Source: Molossus alvarezi
Taxonomy: Eukaryota; Chordata; Mammalia; Chiroptera; Molossidae
NCBI GenBank assembly: GCA_037176705.1
Contig: CM073893.1
Location: 20,026,074-20,090,073 of the forward strand
Direction of reading: 5' to 3'
DNA: 64,000 bases
How positions within the stretch are numbered: the stretch's first letter is position 1; each line of letters begins with the position of its first letter. The notes below the pieces were generated by a model. The model saw nothing but the letters and a program-made list of their open reading frames with translations, searched no databases and was not told the DNA's origin. Positions 44,325 through 55,849 of the stretch are shown piece after piece. A program made the translations under genes and the position numbers.

Positions 44325-44460
44325 TGTTATTCATTCATTTATTCATCCAATTATTTTATTTTTACTAAACATCGGCTAGGTATTGTACGTTATTAATGCC
44401 AAGCCAATCGAGAAAGTGTCAGTGCCCTCAGGGAGCTTGTGATCTAGTAAGAGTCTGGGA
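44325..44460 (-). mobile_element. L2 LINE 3' end
   Basis: 'cattcatttattcatccaatta...ggctaggtattgtacg...gtgccctcagggagcttgtgatctagta' is reverse-strand L2. Confidence 0.7.
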
Positions 44461-45067
44461 GGTATTTGTATATTACTGCAACACAGGCAGGGTAAAGTGA
44501 ACGCCTGAGAGAGCTGCAGATAAAGGCCGGCAGGAGCTCCCAGGTGGCAGAGCTGTGGCAAGAGAACCTGCCGTCTCCACTGTTGCATGAGAATGGGGAG
44601 AGAGAAAAGGTCCATCAGAATGCCAACCCCCAGCCTCCTAAAGCTGATGTGACATTGCAAATATATGGGCAGGAGGGTGGCCTTCCTACCCACAACTACC
44701 CCTATGGGGACTCACTATTGGCTGGCTCTTTAAGAGACAGAGTGACCTTTGGCCTTCTGCTTTGTGTTTCAGGGTCTAGAAGCCTGAGATTTCTTCATGT
44801 GGTCTTAACATTTGTGCAGCCAGGAGACTAAATCTCTGATTACAGGTCAACAGTCCAAGAGAAGAAGAGGGTCCACGATTAGATGCTGACATTCTGCAGT
44901 ATCCAATCTGAAAAGTGCAGGCTGTTATCTGCACTATGAGCACTCAGGGTGAAACATCCCAGCATTATCAAGAAATAGCATCATGTCAAGCCCTGCCATT
45001 ACATTCACTAAAAGTAACAGATCTCATGGTCTGCCAAGAGGAAGAAAAGTATCAACCCTCCTCATGG

Positions 45068-45103
<36 letters not shown>

Positions 45104-45534
45104 ACACATCAGGTTTCTCAGTGCTACCTTTGTTCATATTGATGACTTCTGGTTTTTACCATTAACCCCAGTACCTTCTTGATGAATTTAGGTTGACAAA
45201 CTTCAAAGAAATACAGTCTTTATGATAATCTGGGGCCCAGGGCCTCCTGTGGAATTAAATGTCTGCTTTACCTTGTTCTGGTTCATGATCTAGACTCTTT
45301 AGAAAGAGCTATCCAGTGTTGACATCTGCTAGGATTTTCTTTTTTACAAGTGAGAGAAAATCAATCTCAGAGGTTACCATCAACATTGGTGTTAAAATAC
45401 CAGTGGAGAGAGAATATAACAGAGATAATGCTGACAACAATTTTTCTCCCTGGATGTCCCGATGGGCCTCAAGAATACACGGCACCTACCCGTCTAATCA
45501 AGGTTGGGCAGATTATAAAATAACAAATAATAGC
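44461..45534. other. Unassigned DNA with a CA microsatellite
   Basis: (CA)16-type run at 45,070-45,101. Otherwise unrecognised. Confidence 0.5.
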
Positions 45535-45689
45535 TGAGAAAGGCATTTTTCTCCTTATTTTTAAAATTATACAAGTAATCATATGCTCGATGTAGGCAAA
45601 TGGAAAATACAGATAAGTAACAAGAGATAAAACAATCAACCAAAATTCTCCTACCCAGGAAAAATCACTGTAAATATTTTGGCATATAT

Positions 45690-46018
45690 TCATTGCTACA
45701 GATCGGACATTTGTGTTCCCCTCCAAAATCACACGTTGAAATTCTACCCTTTAATGTGATGGTATGTGGAGGTGAGGCCTTTGGGGGGTGATCGGGCCCT
45801 GCTCTCATGAATGGGGTTAGTGCCATAAAAGAGTCCCCAGGACACAGTGAAAAGACTGCCCTCTCTGAATCAGGAAGGGGGTCCTCACAGACACCAAATG
45901 TGTGCACACCTTGATCTTGGACTTCGCAGCCTCCAGAACTATGAGAAATAAATTTATGTTGTTTATAAATCATCTTGTCTATAGCATTCTGTTATAGAGG
46001 CCAAATGAACTAAGAAAC
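45690..46018 (+). mobile_element. Solo MaLR-type LTR
   Basis: 'ccctccaaaatcacacgttgaaattctaccc', 'aggtgaggcctttggg', 'catgaatggggttagtgcc', 'cttgatcttggacttcgcagcctccagaactatgagaaataaa' (poly-A signal), 'ctgttatagaggcc'. Complete LTR order. Confidence 0.8.
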
Positions 46019-46119
46019 TATCTCATGTATAAGTATATGCTTATTTTTTAACTGAATCAATACTATATTTAATACTTTGTGACCTACTTTCCCTTTAATA
46101 TATCATGAATATCTTTTTA

Positions 46120-46339
46120 AAGATTTTTAATTGATTTTTTTTTTTTGAGAGAGAGAGAAACGGAGAGGGAGAGAGAAACATTGATATGAGAGTGAAACAT
46201 CAATCAGCTGCCTCCTGCACACCCCCTTCTGGAGATTGAGCCCTCAACCTAGGCATGTGCCTTGACTGGGAATGGAACCGACAACCTTTATGTGCATGAG
46301 ACGACACCTAATCAACTGAGCCACACCAGCCAGGACTAA
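46120..46339 (-). mobile_element. VES SINE
   Basis: Minus VES with head at 46,335 and the gagagagaaac-rich body. Perfect 16-bp TSD 'catgaatatcttttta' at 46,104-46,119 and 46,340-46,355. Confidence 0.95.
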
Positions 46340-46507
46340 CATGAATATCTTTTTATATTTATTTATATGTCTACAAGTACATTGTTACTTTTTAATGGTT
46401 AAATAATATTCTAGTCTCAAGATGGACTACAGTTTATTTATTCAATTCTGTGTATCTTTTAGTATATTTAGGTAGCTTGAAGCTTTTCAGTATTAAAAGT
46501 AGACCCT

Positions 46508-46662
46508 GCCTTGGCTGGTGTGGCTCAGTTAGTTGGGCATCAAAAGGTGGCAGGTTCAATTCCCTGTCAGGGCATTGATCCCTGGTAGGGGGCATGCAAG
46601 AGGCAGTAGACTGATGTCTCTCTCTTTCCCTCTATAAAAGTCAATAAAAATTTTTTTTTTAA
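46508..46662 (+). mobile_element. VES SINE, internally shortened
   Basis: Head 'gccttggctggtgtggctcag', body lacking parts of the middle, tail 'ctataaaagtcaataaaaa'. TSD 'aaaagtagaccct' at 46,495-46,507 and 46,663-46,675. Confidence 0.93.
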
Positions 46663-46681
46663 AAAAGTAGACCCTAATAAA

Positions 46682-46919
46682 GATTTTTTAAATCCTCACC
46701 TGAGGATATTTTTCCTCCTATCTTCAGATAGAGTGGGAGGGAGGGAGAGAGAGAGAAACATCGATGTGAAAGAGACACATGGACTGGCCACCTCCCACAG
46801 GACCCTGACCAGGGCCAGGGATGAACTGCAACTGAGGTACATGCCCTTGACCGGAACTGATCCCGCAACTCATTGGTCAACGGCCCAACGCTCTAACTGC
46901 TGAGCCAAACTGGCCAGGG
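46682..46919 (-). mobile_element. VES SINE, long-tail type
   Basis: Opposite orientation to its left neighbour, 19 bp away. TSD 'ccctaataaa' at 46,672-46,681 and 46,920-46,929 overlaps the neighbour's TSD by four bases. Confidence 0.93.
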
Positions 46920-47100
46920 CCCTAATAAATATCTTTATACCTACATTTTGCATACTTTTCTATGACTTTTTTAGGATAAACTTTTTATAATGGAATTGCT
47001 AGGTACATACATATCTTTGTGGTGGCATTTGTTAAATATTTCCAAACTGTACTCCAGGATATTGTACTGATTTACAGTGTTAGCAACAGTGTCTAAGCCT

Positions 47101-47775
47101 CTTCCCCGAAACCCATGAGAGGTGCCTTTTCAAATCCTGTGTGTCATCTTTGCCCTTGGACTCCCAGCCAGGACTCGCTCCTTCCCTGACAGCAGCGAAC
47201 AGAAAGAGCTGGGTAACCGTGTGTGCACCAAACAAAGAAAGATGGGCAGGCAGCCATCAGTGGGAGATCCCTGAGAGGGGCTGTCAGGACACAGTGAAAT
47301 TTTGCTCAAGAGAAAGAGAGAAAAGAGCCAGGTGTCAGCCTCAGAGACAGGCAGCTTGTTTTCCACATTCCTTCCTTTCTGTTTAAACAGCAGTGACACT
47401 TTTGTTTGCATCGCATTGCTCTTCTAAACAAGTTAGAACAACAAGGTGTCGGCTTTCAGTCTCTCCCAGGTGCAAGTGTAACTGATAACCTCCGCGCTTG
47501 CTTATAGGTGATCGGAGCACATCCTCCGCACTCCGTTGCTGGCACAGGTGTGATTATCTGCTTCTCTGCAGGTTAGGACACTTGTTTAAATGGCAGGGTG
47601 GCATGGTGAACCTGTGGTCCCCGGGCTAGTGTGTCCTTCAAGTATTTTCATCTTTCACATGAGATTGAAGAGATTAGAATAAAGACATGTTAGCCACAGG
47701 ATCTGTGGTAGAAATTGCTCTTTTGACATAATTCCTGGTGCTGGATTAGGTTGTGCATTGTCTTACTTTCTTCTA
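47101..47775. other. Unassigned DNA
   Basis: No gene or repeat recognised. About 47,440-47,570 is unique-looking and GC-balanced. Confidence 0.45.
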
Positions 47776-47791
47776 AAGAAGGTGCAGCACA

Positions 47792-48048
47792 GCCCTGGCC
47801 AGTTTGGCTCAGCGGTTAGAGCGTCGGCCTGCGGTCCGGAGAGACCCGGGTTCGGTTCCCGCTAAGGGCACGTACTTCGGTTGCAGTTTGTCCCCGGCCC
47901 TGGTTGGTCGTGCGGGTGGCAGCCACTTGATGTGTCCCTTCACGTCGATGTTTCTCACTGTCTCTCCCTTCCTCTCTCTCCCTCCCACTCTATCTGTACA
48001 AAAAATGGAAAAATATCCTCGGGTGAGGATTAAAAAAAAATAAGAAGA
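47792..48048 (+). mobile_element. VES SINE, long-tail type, young
   Basis: The best-preserved copy: 'gccctggccagtttggctcagcggttagagcgtcgg', B-box 'gggttcggttcc', CpG-rich body, tail 'aaaatatcctcgggtgagg'. Perfect 16-bp TSD 'aagaaggtgcagcaca' at 47,776-47,791 and 48,049-48,064. Retained CpGs point to a recent insertion. Confidence 0.97.
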
Positions 48049-48186
48049 AGAAGGTGCAGCACAAATGAACAAAACTGAAATGTGCCCCCAGTAACTGCAC
48101 TGATGGAGCCCCCTGGCTGTGTGAGCAGCGGGGTCAGGTGACAGACGTGGGAGGAAGCACCAAGGTGTGGGCAGTGCTCTAAGGGG

Positions 48187-48545
48187 CCCTGCAATGATTA
48201 ATTGTATCTTTCAACCTGGCTAGGCCATGTACTCAGATATTTGGTCCAACATTACTCTAGATATTTCTATGGACCTATTTTTCTGATGAGCTTGACATTT
48301 AAATTGGCAGACTTTGAGTAACGCAAATTAACCTGCATAATGTAGGTTAGGCCTCATCCAATCAGTTTGACAGAAGTAATATCCCCAGAGGAAGAGGAAA
48401 TTCTGCCGCCAGACCGCCCGCTGACCTGAACTGTAGCATCGACTCTTTCTGGAGGCCCAGCCGGCTGGCCTGCCCGACAGGTTTTGAACTTGCCAGCCCC
48501 CATAATGATGTAAGTCAGTTTCTTAAAATAAATCCTCTCTCTCTC
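48187..48545 (+). mobile_element. ERVL/MaLR-like solo LTR
   Basis: 'gattaattgtatctttcaacctggctaggccatg', 'ggcctcatccaatcagtttga', 'ttttgaacttgccagcccccataatgatgtaagtcag...aataaa'. Known style of ERVL-class LTR; subfamily not resolved. 36,790-36,930 is a second fragment. Confidence 0.65.
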
Positions 48546-48640
48546 TGCTCCCCACGTCCCACCCCCATTTCTACCTTATCTCATGTCACTTTCAAATCCA
48601 AGAAGCAAGCTCAGGTGAACTCCATTCTTTCCTACTTTTC

Positions 48641-48868
48641 TTTTTCTTTTTTTAAAAAATAGTACTTCTTTACAAACAATTTTTTTCTTCATTGATTTTA
48701 GAGAGAGAGGAAGCAAGAGACAGAAACATCAATGAGAGATGGCCACCTCCTGCATGCCCCGCACTGGGGATCGGGCCCACAACCTGGGCACGTGCCCTGA
48801 CCGGGAATTGAACCAGCGAACTCCTGGTGCATGGGTAGACGCTCAACCAGTGAGCCACACCGGCCAGG
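48641..48868 (-). mobile_element. VES SINE
   Basis: Head 'gcctggccggtgtggctcac' at 48,868, body with 'ccgggaattgaaccagcgaa'. An 18-bp TSD with one mismatch at 48,623-48,640 and 48,869-48,886. Confidence 0.95.
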
Positions 48869-48886
48869 CATTCCTTCCTACTTTTC

Positions 48887-50499
48887 AAAGACAGGTTCAA
48901 GTAAGAACAATATTCTAGGTGCTGTGCCAAGTTCCCAGCCACATCAGGAGGTTGGCCTTAGCACCACCTTTAACAGAGGAGGAAGCGGAGGACCGGGACG
49001 GCTGGCTGCCTGCCTCCGCCTCGCAGACGTGACTCCAGCTAAGTGGTTTGAGAAGCGCTAAGCAGCAAGCCTTGCTGCAGATTCAGGTTCCCCTGACTTG
49101 CCTGACTCCCAAGTTCAAGCCTTTGACCTCTATGCCACCCAGCCTTGTTGTAGAAGTGGTCTGGCATTTGTAAAAATATTCAGTCCCCAATTAGGGACAA
49201 GCAGGGCTCTAAATGCTCTTTACCTCTGGGAAGGTGAAAACTACCCAGAAACTGTTTCAGCTTCTCAACGCATGAAAAGAAGTTCGGTGGGGCAAGGGAG
49301 ACCCCCTGAGCTCAGTTTCTCCAGACTGAGAATGATTTGGATGTTTAACATTGTCCACTGATTATTTCCATATCCGTCTTCATCTTCAGACCCCATCCCT
49401 TTCCAGGACCCGTTGCACGGAGCTGGGCTCCGGCCCTGGTTAAACAGCCCCTACTGTGGCTCTTCCCAGGCTCCCTGTGGTCCTGCAGGGCTGCCTTCGG
49501 GCAGGTAGCCTGTTGGCTGCCCTGTCCCTTAGATGAACACATTTCTAACACACTCCCCAGCCCTGCTCTTCCCTCCCCCTCCTCCTGCCACATCCCCCTT
49601 CTTTCATCACCTTCCTTTGCAGATAAAAAGATCTGGAGGCAAGAGCCAAGGGGAGGAACGGAGGAGGAGGAGGAGGAAAACCAATTCCCAATTCCGTCCA
49701 TTTCGTCTCATCTTCCTCCCAAGTCCAGACACAGTAAAACATGATAAGCACCTTTCAGCCATGTAAACAGATGCTGCAGAAACTGTCACAAGAAGCATCA
49801 ATGCGTTTTAACACTCAAGGGGTTAAGGCTGTGAGAAAGCCCTACCACTGCTGTTTGGAGCGTGGAAGGGAAAATGACAATATGACAAGGGGCACTGAGC
49901 TCCTGTTGGGTTCTCGGTCGATTATAATATGAAAAATACTATTTGCCTTTCATTGATGACACTTCAAGTGTTATGGAAGTATGTTCGCCCAGAAAATATC
50001 TGATATTTTAGTATTCTTTAATATTTTCCTAAGAAGTATTTACAGAATCATTCTGCCTCTTTATTTCTAACTGGTTCCCCCTCCCCCCACTCTCTGTGAT
50101 GCCAGAAGCAGCTGTTGTTGCCTTGGCAACATGACAGCAGAAACTTGTTGCTCTTGGACCATCTGTACTCAACCTGGGCTATGTTGAGGCTGTTTTCTTT
50201 TCCTGTTTTTCATCTACCAAAAGTCAGACTTCATTATTCCGATGCATGAGGGTCACATGGTACATGAGGATTAGCAGAACTTCTCTACCCATCACAGAAT
50301 TGGAAGGGCTGGGTCATTCCTTTGGATTCTGGTCTTTGCCATAGAACCTTAGTAAAGCATATGCCTCTGCTAGGGAGACAGGACCCACCAACACACTACA
50401 ATCCAGCGAGATCACTCAGTGTTCTTGTAGAAAACAGAATTTCAGTGGACAGAGGCACAAGGCCACCATGGGAAAAAAACAACAGTGTTTTAAAATAAT
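48887..50499. other. Unassigned DNA
   Basis: Includes short pyrimidine-rich (49,560-49,600) and GGA-rich (49,655-49,680) tracts. Open frames on both strands carry no family signature. 50,090-50,200 looks unique. No gene called. Confidence 0.45.
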
Positions 50500-51040
50500 C
50501 TGTTTTTTTTTTTTTTTCATGACTGTAGACATATTTTTACTAATTTATCAATTTACTCTTATTCCAAAAGAGATACAATGTAGTGATTATAAAAATAATA
50601 TTTACATTGCTAAACAGATTTGGAAAATATAAAATAATATTTTTAAATGATCAATAATCCTGCTACCCATAGATAGACATTGATACTATTTTTTTCTTTT
50701 GTGCTATATGTTTATTTAAAAAATAAGATGGATGTGTTTTACAAATACAATTTTTTAAGAACATATTTTTATTGATTTTAGAGGAAGAGAGAGACAGAAA
50801 CATCAGTGTGAGAGAGGAACATCTATTGGTTGCTTTCCATATGCACCCCAACTAGGGATCAAACCCACAACCCAGGTGTGTGCTCTGTCCAGGAATCACA
50901 CTGGCGACATTTTGGTACATGGGATGACGCTCAACCAACTGAGTCACACTGGCCGGGGCTATGAATACAATTTTATGTACTGATTTTCCTAATTTGATGT
51001 ACACTGGGCATTTTTGCATATTATAAAAATTATTTGAAAC
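50500..51040 (-). mobile_element. Old L1 (L1M) 3' part
   Basis: 'ctgctacccatagatagac...ttttttcttttgtgctatatg' then, after the VES, 'gatgtacactgggcatttttgcatattataaaa' are L1 3' words on the minus strand. Confidence 0.5.
50755..50963 (-). mobile_element. VES SINE
   Basis: Minus VES with head 'ccccggccagtgtgactcag' at 50,958. TSD 'aatacaatttt' at 50,744-50,754 and 50,964-50,974. Confidence 0.92.
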
Positions 51041-51112
51041 ATGATTTTTCTTTCTCTCTCTTTTTATCTCTCTATCTCTTCTTCCCCATCCCTCTCTCTC
51101 TCTCGTTCTCTC

Positions 51113-51338
51113 TTTTTTATCCTCACCCAAGGGCATTTTTACATTTATCTTCAGATAGAGCAGGAGGGAGAGAAGGAGGAAGAGAGAGAAAAACATCAAT
51201 GTGAGAGAGACACATCGCATGGTTGCCATCCACACAACCCCAACCAGGGCTGGAAACAAACTACAACTGAGGTACAAGCCCTTAGACTCTCTGGTCTGTG
51301 GGCCAACGCACTAACTGCTGAGCCAAACCAGCCAGGGC
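51113..51338 (-). mobile_element. VES SINE, long-tail type
   Basis: Minus VES: head 'gccctggctggtttggctcag' at 51,338, tail complement 'atcctcacccaagggcattttt'. CT-rich sequence on both sides makes the TSD unclear. Confidence 0.9.
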
Positions 51339-52269
51339 TCTCTCTCTCTTTCTAATGTATTTATTTGTTAAAGAATCTGACCATCTTTCCTATAGAATTT
51401 TCTATAACCTGGATATTGCTAATTGGATCCCTGTGTTGTCATTTATCATGTTCCTCTGTCTCCTATATTTCCTAAACATTGGTAGCTAAATGTAGAAGTT
51501 TGCTCTGATTTCATGTGTGTTATTTCGACAAGAATGCTTTGTAAGCGCTGTTGTAGACTACCCAGGAGGCACACAATGCCAATTTTACTGAGGTATAGTT
51601 CATGAAGAAAGGCAGGATAAATGCCCAATTTATTCCTGTTATTTGCTAGTTACCAGTATAATGAATTAAGTGCCAAGCATCATCCAAAGGGGACTAATTA
51701 GTTTTTCTAGTACCATTATGAATGCATGTATTTAAACATATTTGATGTTTTAATTCACTGCATTTGTTATTCTTAATCATGCTCTAGTCACCCTGTCTTC
51801 AGCCAGTGAGAGCTTCTTCATGTTGCTTTCAGTTCCTTTCTAGTAATTTTTTTTATTGCATCCTTACTTTCTGGTGTGATTAGATGTTCCAGACTCACCT
51901 AAACATTTTCTGTTTCAGTTCTAGAACTAGCCATTTCTTCAAGGAGATCTAGTATGTTTGTTTATATGGAAACAACAATCTGGGTTTGGAGCCAGACCTT
52001 ATTTTTCAAGGTCTTTTCTGTGAAAAGAATTAAGAAATTTTGCTTTTGTTCTCCTCCTCCTCATCATCATCCTCCTCCTCTTCCTCTTCTGCCTGCTCCT
52101 TAACATAAAATACATCATTGCAATTATTGCCATTTGCATTCAAGACTACAGTACTTTTCTTTAACTTCATCAATCTTATACCTGTGGCTCCTTCTCTTAG
52201 TCAATTACACCAACACATAATTACTCATTTCTTCATCAACAATACACACACATCAAATTAACCCAAAAG
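51339..52269. other. Unassigned DNA, probably ancient repeat remnants
   Basis: 51,340-51,900 has the texture of very old LINE or DNA-element sequence ('gtagctaaatgtagaag', 'cttcagccagtgagagcttc') that I cannot name. A TCC/TCA-rich tract is at 52,050-52,092. Confidence 0.35.
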
Positions 52270-52735
52270 TTAATGGTTCAAAGCAACGATAAATACTAAT
52301 TCTATCACAGTGTCTTGGGATCAGCAAATCAGAAGCAGCTTAGCTGCATGGTTCTGGGTCAGAGTGTCTCACGAGATTCCAGACAACAGCTTAGCTAGGG
52401 CTGCAGTCATCTGAAGTTTCGCTGGGGCTGTGGACCAGCTTCTAAGGGGCCCTACTTACATGGCTACCAAGTCAAGGCTGGATGTTGACAGAAGACTTCA
52501 GTTGCTCTTAGAGGGCTGACATAGGGTCCCCACAGTGTGGTTTCTGGCTTTTTCCAAAGTGAGTAATTCAAGGGAGCAAGGTGTAAATGACAGTATTTTT
52601 ATCTAGTCTCAAAAATCACACATTGTCATGTCTATCAGATTCTGTTGTTATAAGTGATTCACTCTGTCTGGCTCATAATTCAAAGGGAGGAGAATTAGTT
52701 TCCACCCATTGAAAGGGGAATGTTGCAGGCTTATT
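52270..52735. repeat. Ancient interspersed repeat, unresolved, copy A
   Basis: Shares order with 53,845-54,330: 'cttgggatcagc...', 'ggctgcagtcatctgaag', 'gctggggctgtggacc', 'aaaatcacacattgtcatg', 'ctggctcataattcaaaggg'. Likely an old LTR or MER-type element on the minus strand; family not named. Confidence 0.45.
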
Positions 52736-52979
52736 TCTTTTCACTCTCTGGCTGCAACGTGTTCATATTGCAAATGTGAAATACACTCATGCCTTCCAAC
52801 GACTCCCCAAAAGTCTTGGTCTTTTATGGCATCACTTTGAAGTCCAGGATCTTGTTACCTACATCAAGTTCAGGTGTGGGGGAAACTCCTCAGGTGTCCT
52901 AGAGTACAGCTCCTTGAGAACAGTTCCTCACAGCCTGAACACCTATGATCTAAAGAGAAAAGTTTTGTGCCACCTATAT

Positions 52980-53014
<35 letters not shown>
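52980..53014 (+). repeat. (CA)n microsatellite
   Basis: About 17 CA units, uninterrupted. Open frames across it on both strands are artefacts. Confidence 0.95.
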
Positions 53015-53018
<4 letters not shown>

Positions 53019-53233
53019 TACAATGATGGGACAAGCATAGGATAATTACTATGGACACCCCAACCCCACTCAAAATAGAGGAAAACAGGAGACACAGAGA
53101 AAGAAGCCTCTGACCCACAGCAAAATTCATCAGGGCAAATCTTGGCCATTCCTTGACTAGAATGCAAGGCCTAAAAATGAGTCTTCATATCTCTCAGCTT
53201 CAGCTTCCGAGTTCTTGGTTCCACCCTCTAAGT

Positions 53234-53456
53234 CAGTGGTTCTCAACCTGTGGGTCACGACCTCTTTGGGAGTCGAATGACCCTTCCACAGGGGTCGCCT
53301 TAGACCATCGGAAAACACATATTTCCGATGGCAATTCATAACAGTAGCAAAATACAGTTATGAAGTAGCAACAAAAATAATTTTATGGTTGGAGGGCACC
53401 ACAACAGGAGGGACTGTATTAAAAGGTCACGGCGTTAGGAAGGTTGAGAACCACTG
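53234..53456 (+). mobile_element. Non-autonomous hAT transposon (URR1-like)
   Basis: Terminal inverted repeats: 'cagtggttctcaacct' at the left and its complement 'aggttgagaaccactg' at the right, 16 bp perfect. 223 bp, no transposase. Interior 'gtcgccttagaccatcggaaaa' and 'agtagcaacaaaaataattttatgg' are characteristic of the hAT-Charlie miniature family. The 8-bp flanks 'ctctaagt' and 'ctctgtca' match at 4 of 8 positions, so the TSD has decayed or been altered. Confidence 0.88.
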
Positions 53457-53844
53457 CTCTGTCATTCTTTCTCGTAAAAGGTAACCCTTGTTTCTACTGA
53501 ACAATTTTCTCAGCTTGCTTCCCGCCTATAGAAGCTTCAGGATCCAAAGACCTCTCGTCATTTTATACTGACTCTCCCCTTCCAATTCAAGCTTGTGGTA
53601 TTTCTGCCAATTTAGTTCTTTTAAAATCTTCATGGATCTTCTTTGATTCTTATTGTAGCCCACTGAGACAAAACAGTATTCATGAACTCTTTCAAAATAA
53701 GCCTTTCTTCACTTTGGGCTTCTACTAGCTGTCTTTTCAAGGCCCTGTAGGATTTCATTAATAATCTCAGCTTCTGTCCACTGCCCAGTTCCAAAGCACT
53801 CCTAAATTTTAGGGTTTTATTATGGCAGCAACCTACTCCTTGTA

Positions 53845-54330
53845 CAGATTATCTGTTGCTGCATGATACACCATCCTTGAACTTAGTGACTTACGGCACC
53901 AGAAGCATTCATTATGTCACAGTTTCTATAGGTTAGGGATTTGAGAGCAGCTCGGCCAGATAGTTGGGTGGGGAGCTTCTCATAAGGTTGCAGTAAAGAA
54001 TTTAGCCAGGATGGCAGTTATCTGAAGGCTTGACCGAGGCTGAGGGATCTGCTTCCAAGGTGTCTCATTGACATGGCAAGTTGTCAGAAAACATTAGCTC
54101 CTTCCCATACCTCTACAGAGGACTAATGGAGGGTCCTCAGGGCATGAGGCTGGTCCCAGAGCAAGCAATCCAAGAGAACAATGAGGAAACTGCGATTTCT
54201 TTTCTAGTCTAGCTTCAGAAGTCACACATCATCATTTCCCCACTTTTCATTAGAAGCAAATCACGAAATCTGGCTCATATTCGAGGAAGGGATATATAGG
54301 CTCCACTTTTTGAAGGTAGTGATATATTTT
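53845..54330. repeat. Ancient interspersed repeat, unresolved, copy B
   Basis: Second copy of the family at 52,270: 'ctgttgctgcatgatacacc', 'ggttagggatttgag', 'ggatctgcttccaaggtg', 'agtcacacatcatcat', 'ctggctcatattcgagg'. Old, non-coding. Confidence 0.5.
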
Positions 54331-54849
54331 TAAAACACTACTACCAACAATATAACTATTGAAAGTAGTTAATTTTTATACATTTCTTTTTGTCCTTAGA
54401 GTATGTATATTTCACTAAGAATTCATGCTCACGTTACTATGTGTCTGCTTTTCTATGTGCATATCCCGCCAATGGGAAAACAGTCGATTTGTTTTATTTT
54501 ACTTTTTACTTTGGGGATTTCATTTTTATGCTAATAAAATAGTTTCAAGGTTTCAGTCAAATTTAGAACAAGGTATATTCAGAGAAGTTTAGCTTCATTT
54601 TTGCCCCCTTCACCCTTTCCTTTCTCCCCCCTGTAAGTAACTTTGTTTTCAGTTATTCTCCCATTTTTAAAACATAAATAAGAAATAAATACATATCCCC
54701 CATTCTAAGATAAATATTTGCATTTTATATGCATGATTCTTAACATTTTTTAAATCTACCAATATAACTTGAATTCATTGCATAGCAGTATTTGGAAATA
54801 ATTATGATTTTTCTATGGCTAACAGTCACCACTACATAGATGCATATAG
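54331..54849. other. Unassigned AT-rich DNA
   Basis: No gene. Possibly further L1 3' UTR debris, but not assignable by eye. Confidence 0.4.
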
Positions 54850-55810
54850 TGAATGCAACGAGGCCCTACAGAGGGGTAATGTGAAGGTGTCTAGTCTGGT
54901 ATTATTACATTCATCCTGCAATGACCACCTTCATGCATGTGTCTTTCTCATTTTTTTACAGAAATATATTTTTGTAGCTATAATTTATTCCATGTTGTAG
55001 ACAGATGTGCCTTACACTATTTAAGTCTACTTCTACTGTGGACATGCAGGTTATTTCTATTTTTTCCAGTAGTGTAATTGATAGAACAGTAAACATCCAT
55101 GTACTTAAATCTTTGTTCACATTCCTGGTTGTATCATAAGAACAGATTCCTAGAAATTTATTTATTAACTCAAAGTTTCTGAACCTTTTCAGGCAGTTGA
55201 TGTGTATTGTCAAATCGTTTTCAAGAAAAAAGCATGTTACACTCTGAGAGGCAGGAAATCTCAATATCTGGCACCGGAGAAATTTGGGTTCAAATCCTTC
55301 CTCTACCATTTACTAGTTGAGTGACTCTGGACAAGTTAATTTTCTACATAAGGCAAGTATTTAGCATAGTTCCTGATGTGCAATACACCAGGCATTTAAA
55401 TGTTTGCTGTTATTATTCTTATCACCAGCAGATGAGACTGTCAGTCTCATAGAAGATTCATCAGCAGTAGATAATATTATTTAAAAAAAATTAAAAATAC
55501 CAATTTGACAAGTAAAAGACGATATCTTGTTTTAATTTGAATTTCTTTTATTTCTATTGAATATTTTTTATTTACTCATTAATCTTTTCATTTCTTCTTC
55601 TGTGCATTTGGTTTAGATACAAGAGTTCTTTAGCAGGAATACAAATGTTTTGTTGTCATAATTATTGCAAATATATCCCCCAATATTTTGGATTTTTTCA
55701 ATTCTAGTTGTTAGACATTATTTTGATGTACAGAATTTAACATTTTATGTAATCAAGTATTTCTCTTTGTGATTACTTTAATAAACTTTTATAACCTGTA
55801 TGAAGTATCT
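54850..55810 (-). mobile_element. Old L1 (L1M) ORF2 C-terminal/3' part
   Basis: 'ggacatgcaggttatttc', 'gaacagtaaacatccatgtac', 'ctgaaccttttcaggcagttgatg', and after a MIR 'ctcattaatcttttcatttcttc', 'cattttatgtaatcaagtatttctc'. Minus orientation, no intact frame. Confidence 0.65.
55245..55430 (+). repeat. MIR SINE inside old L1
   Basis: 'gggttcaaatccttcctctaccatttactagttgagtgactctggacaagttaatttt' is MIR core; the element sits between two parts of the minus L1. Confidence 0.75.
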
Positions 55811-55849
55811 CACTATTTCAAAATTCAGTTATGTGCTCATCCACTTATT

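Larger units (their letters stand above)
45535..47100 (-). mobile_element. Old L1 (L1M) 3' part, with a MaLR LTR and three VES inserted
   Basis: Reverse L1 text: 'acaagtaatcatatgctcg', 'cccaggaaaaatcactg', then after the MaLR 'atatcatgaatatc', 'ttctagtctcaagatgg', 'taatggaattgctagg', 'caaactgtactccagg'. It is the landing platform for VES copies at 46,120, 46,508 and 46,682. Confidence 0.6.

Noticed and set aside
47792..47870. tRNA-like A and B boxes in VES heads as real tRNA genes
   Set aside because: The heads are followed by SINE bodies, flanked by TSDs and lack a proper acceptor stem and anticodon arm.
52870..53167. Minus-strand frames with alternating Val-Cys
   Set aside because: Translation of the (CA)n microsatellite.
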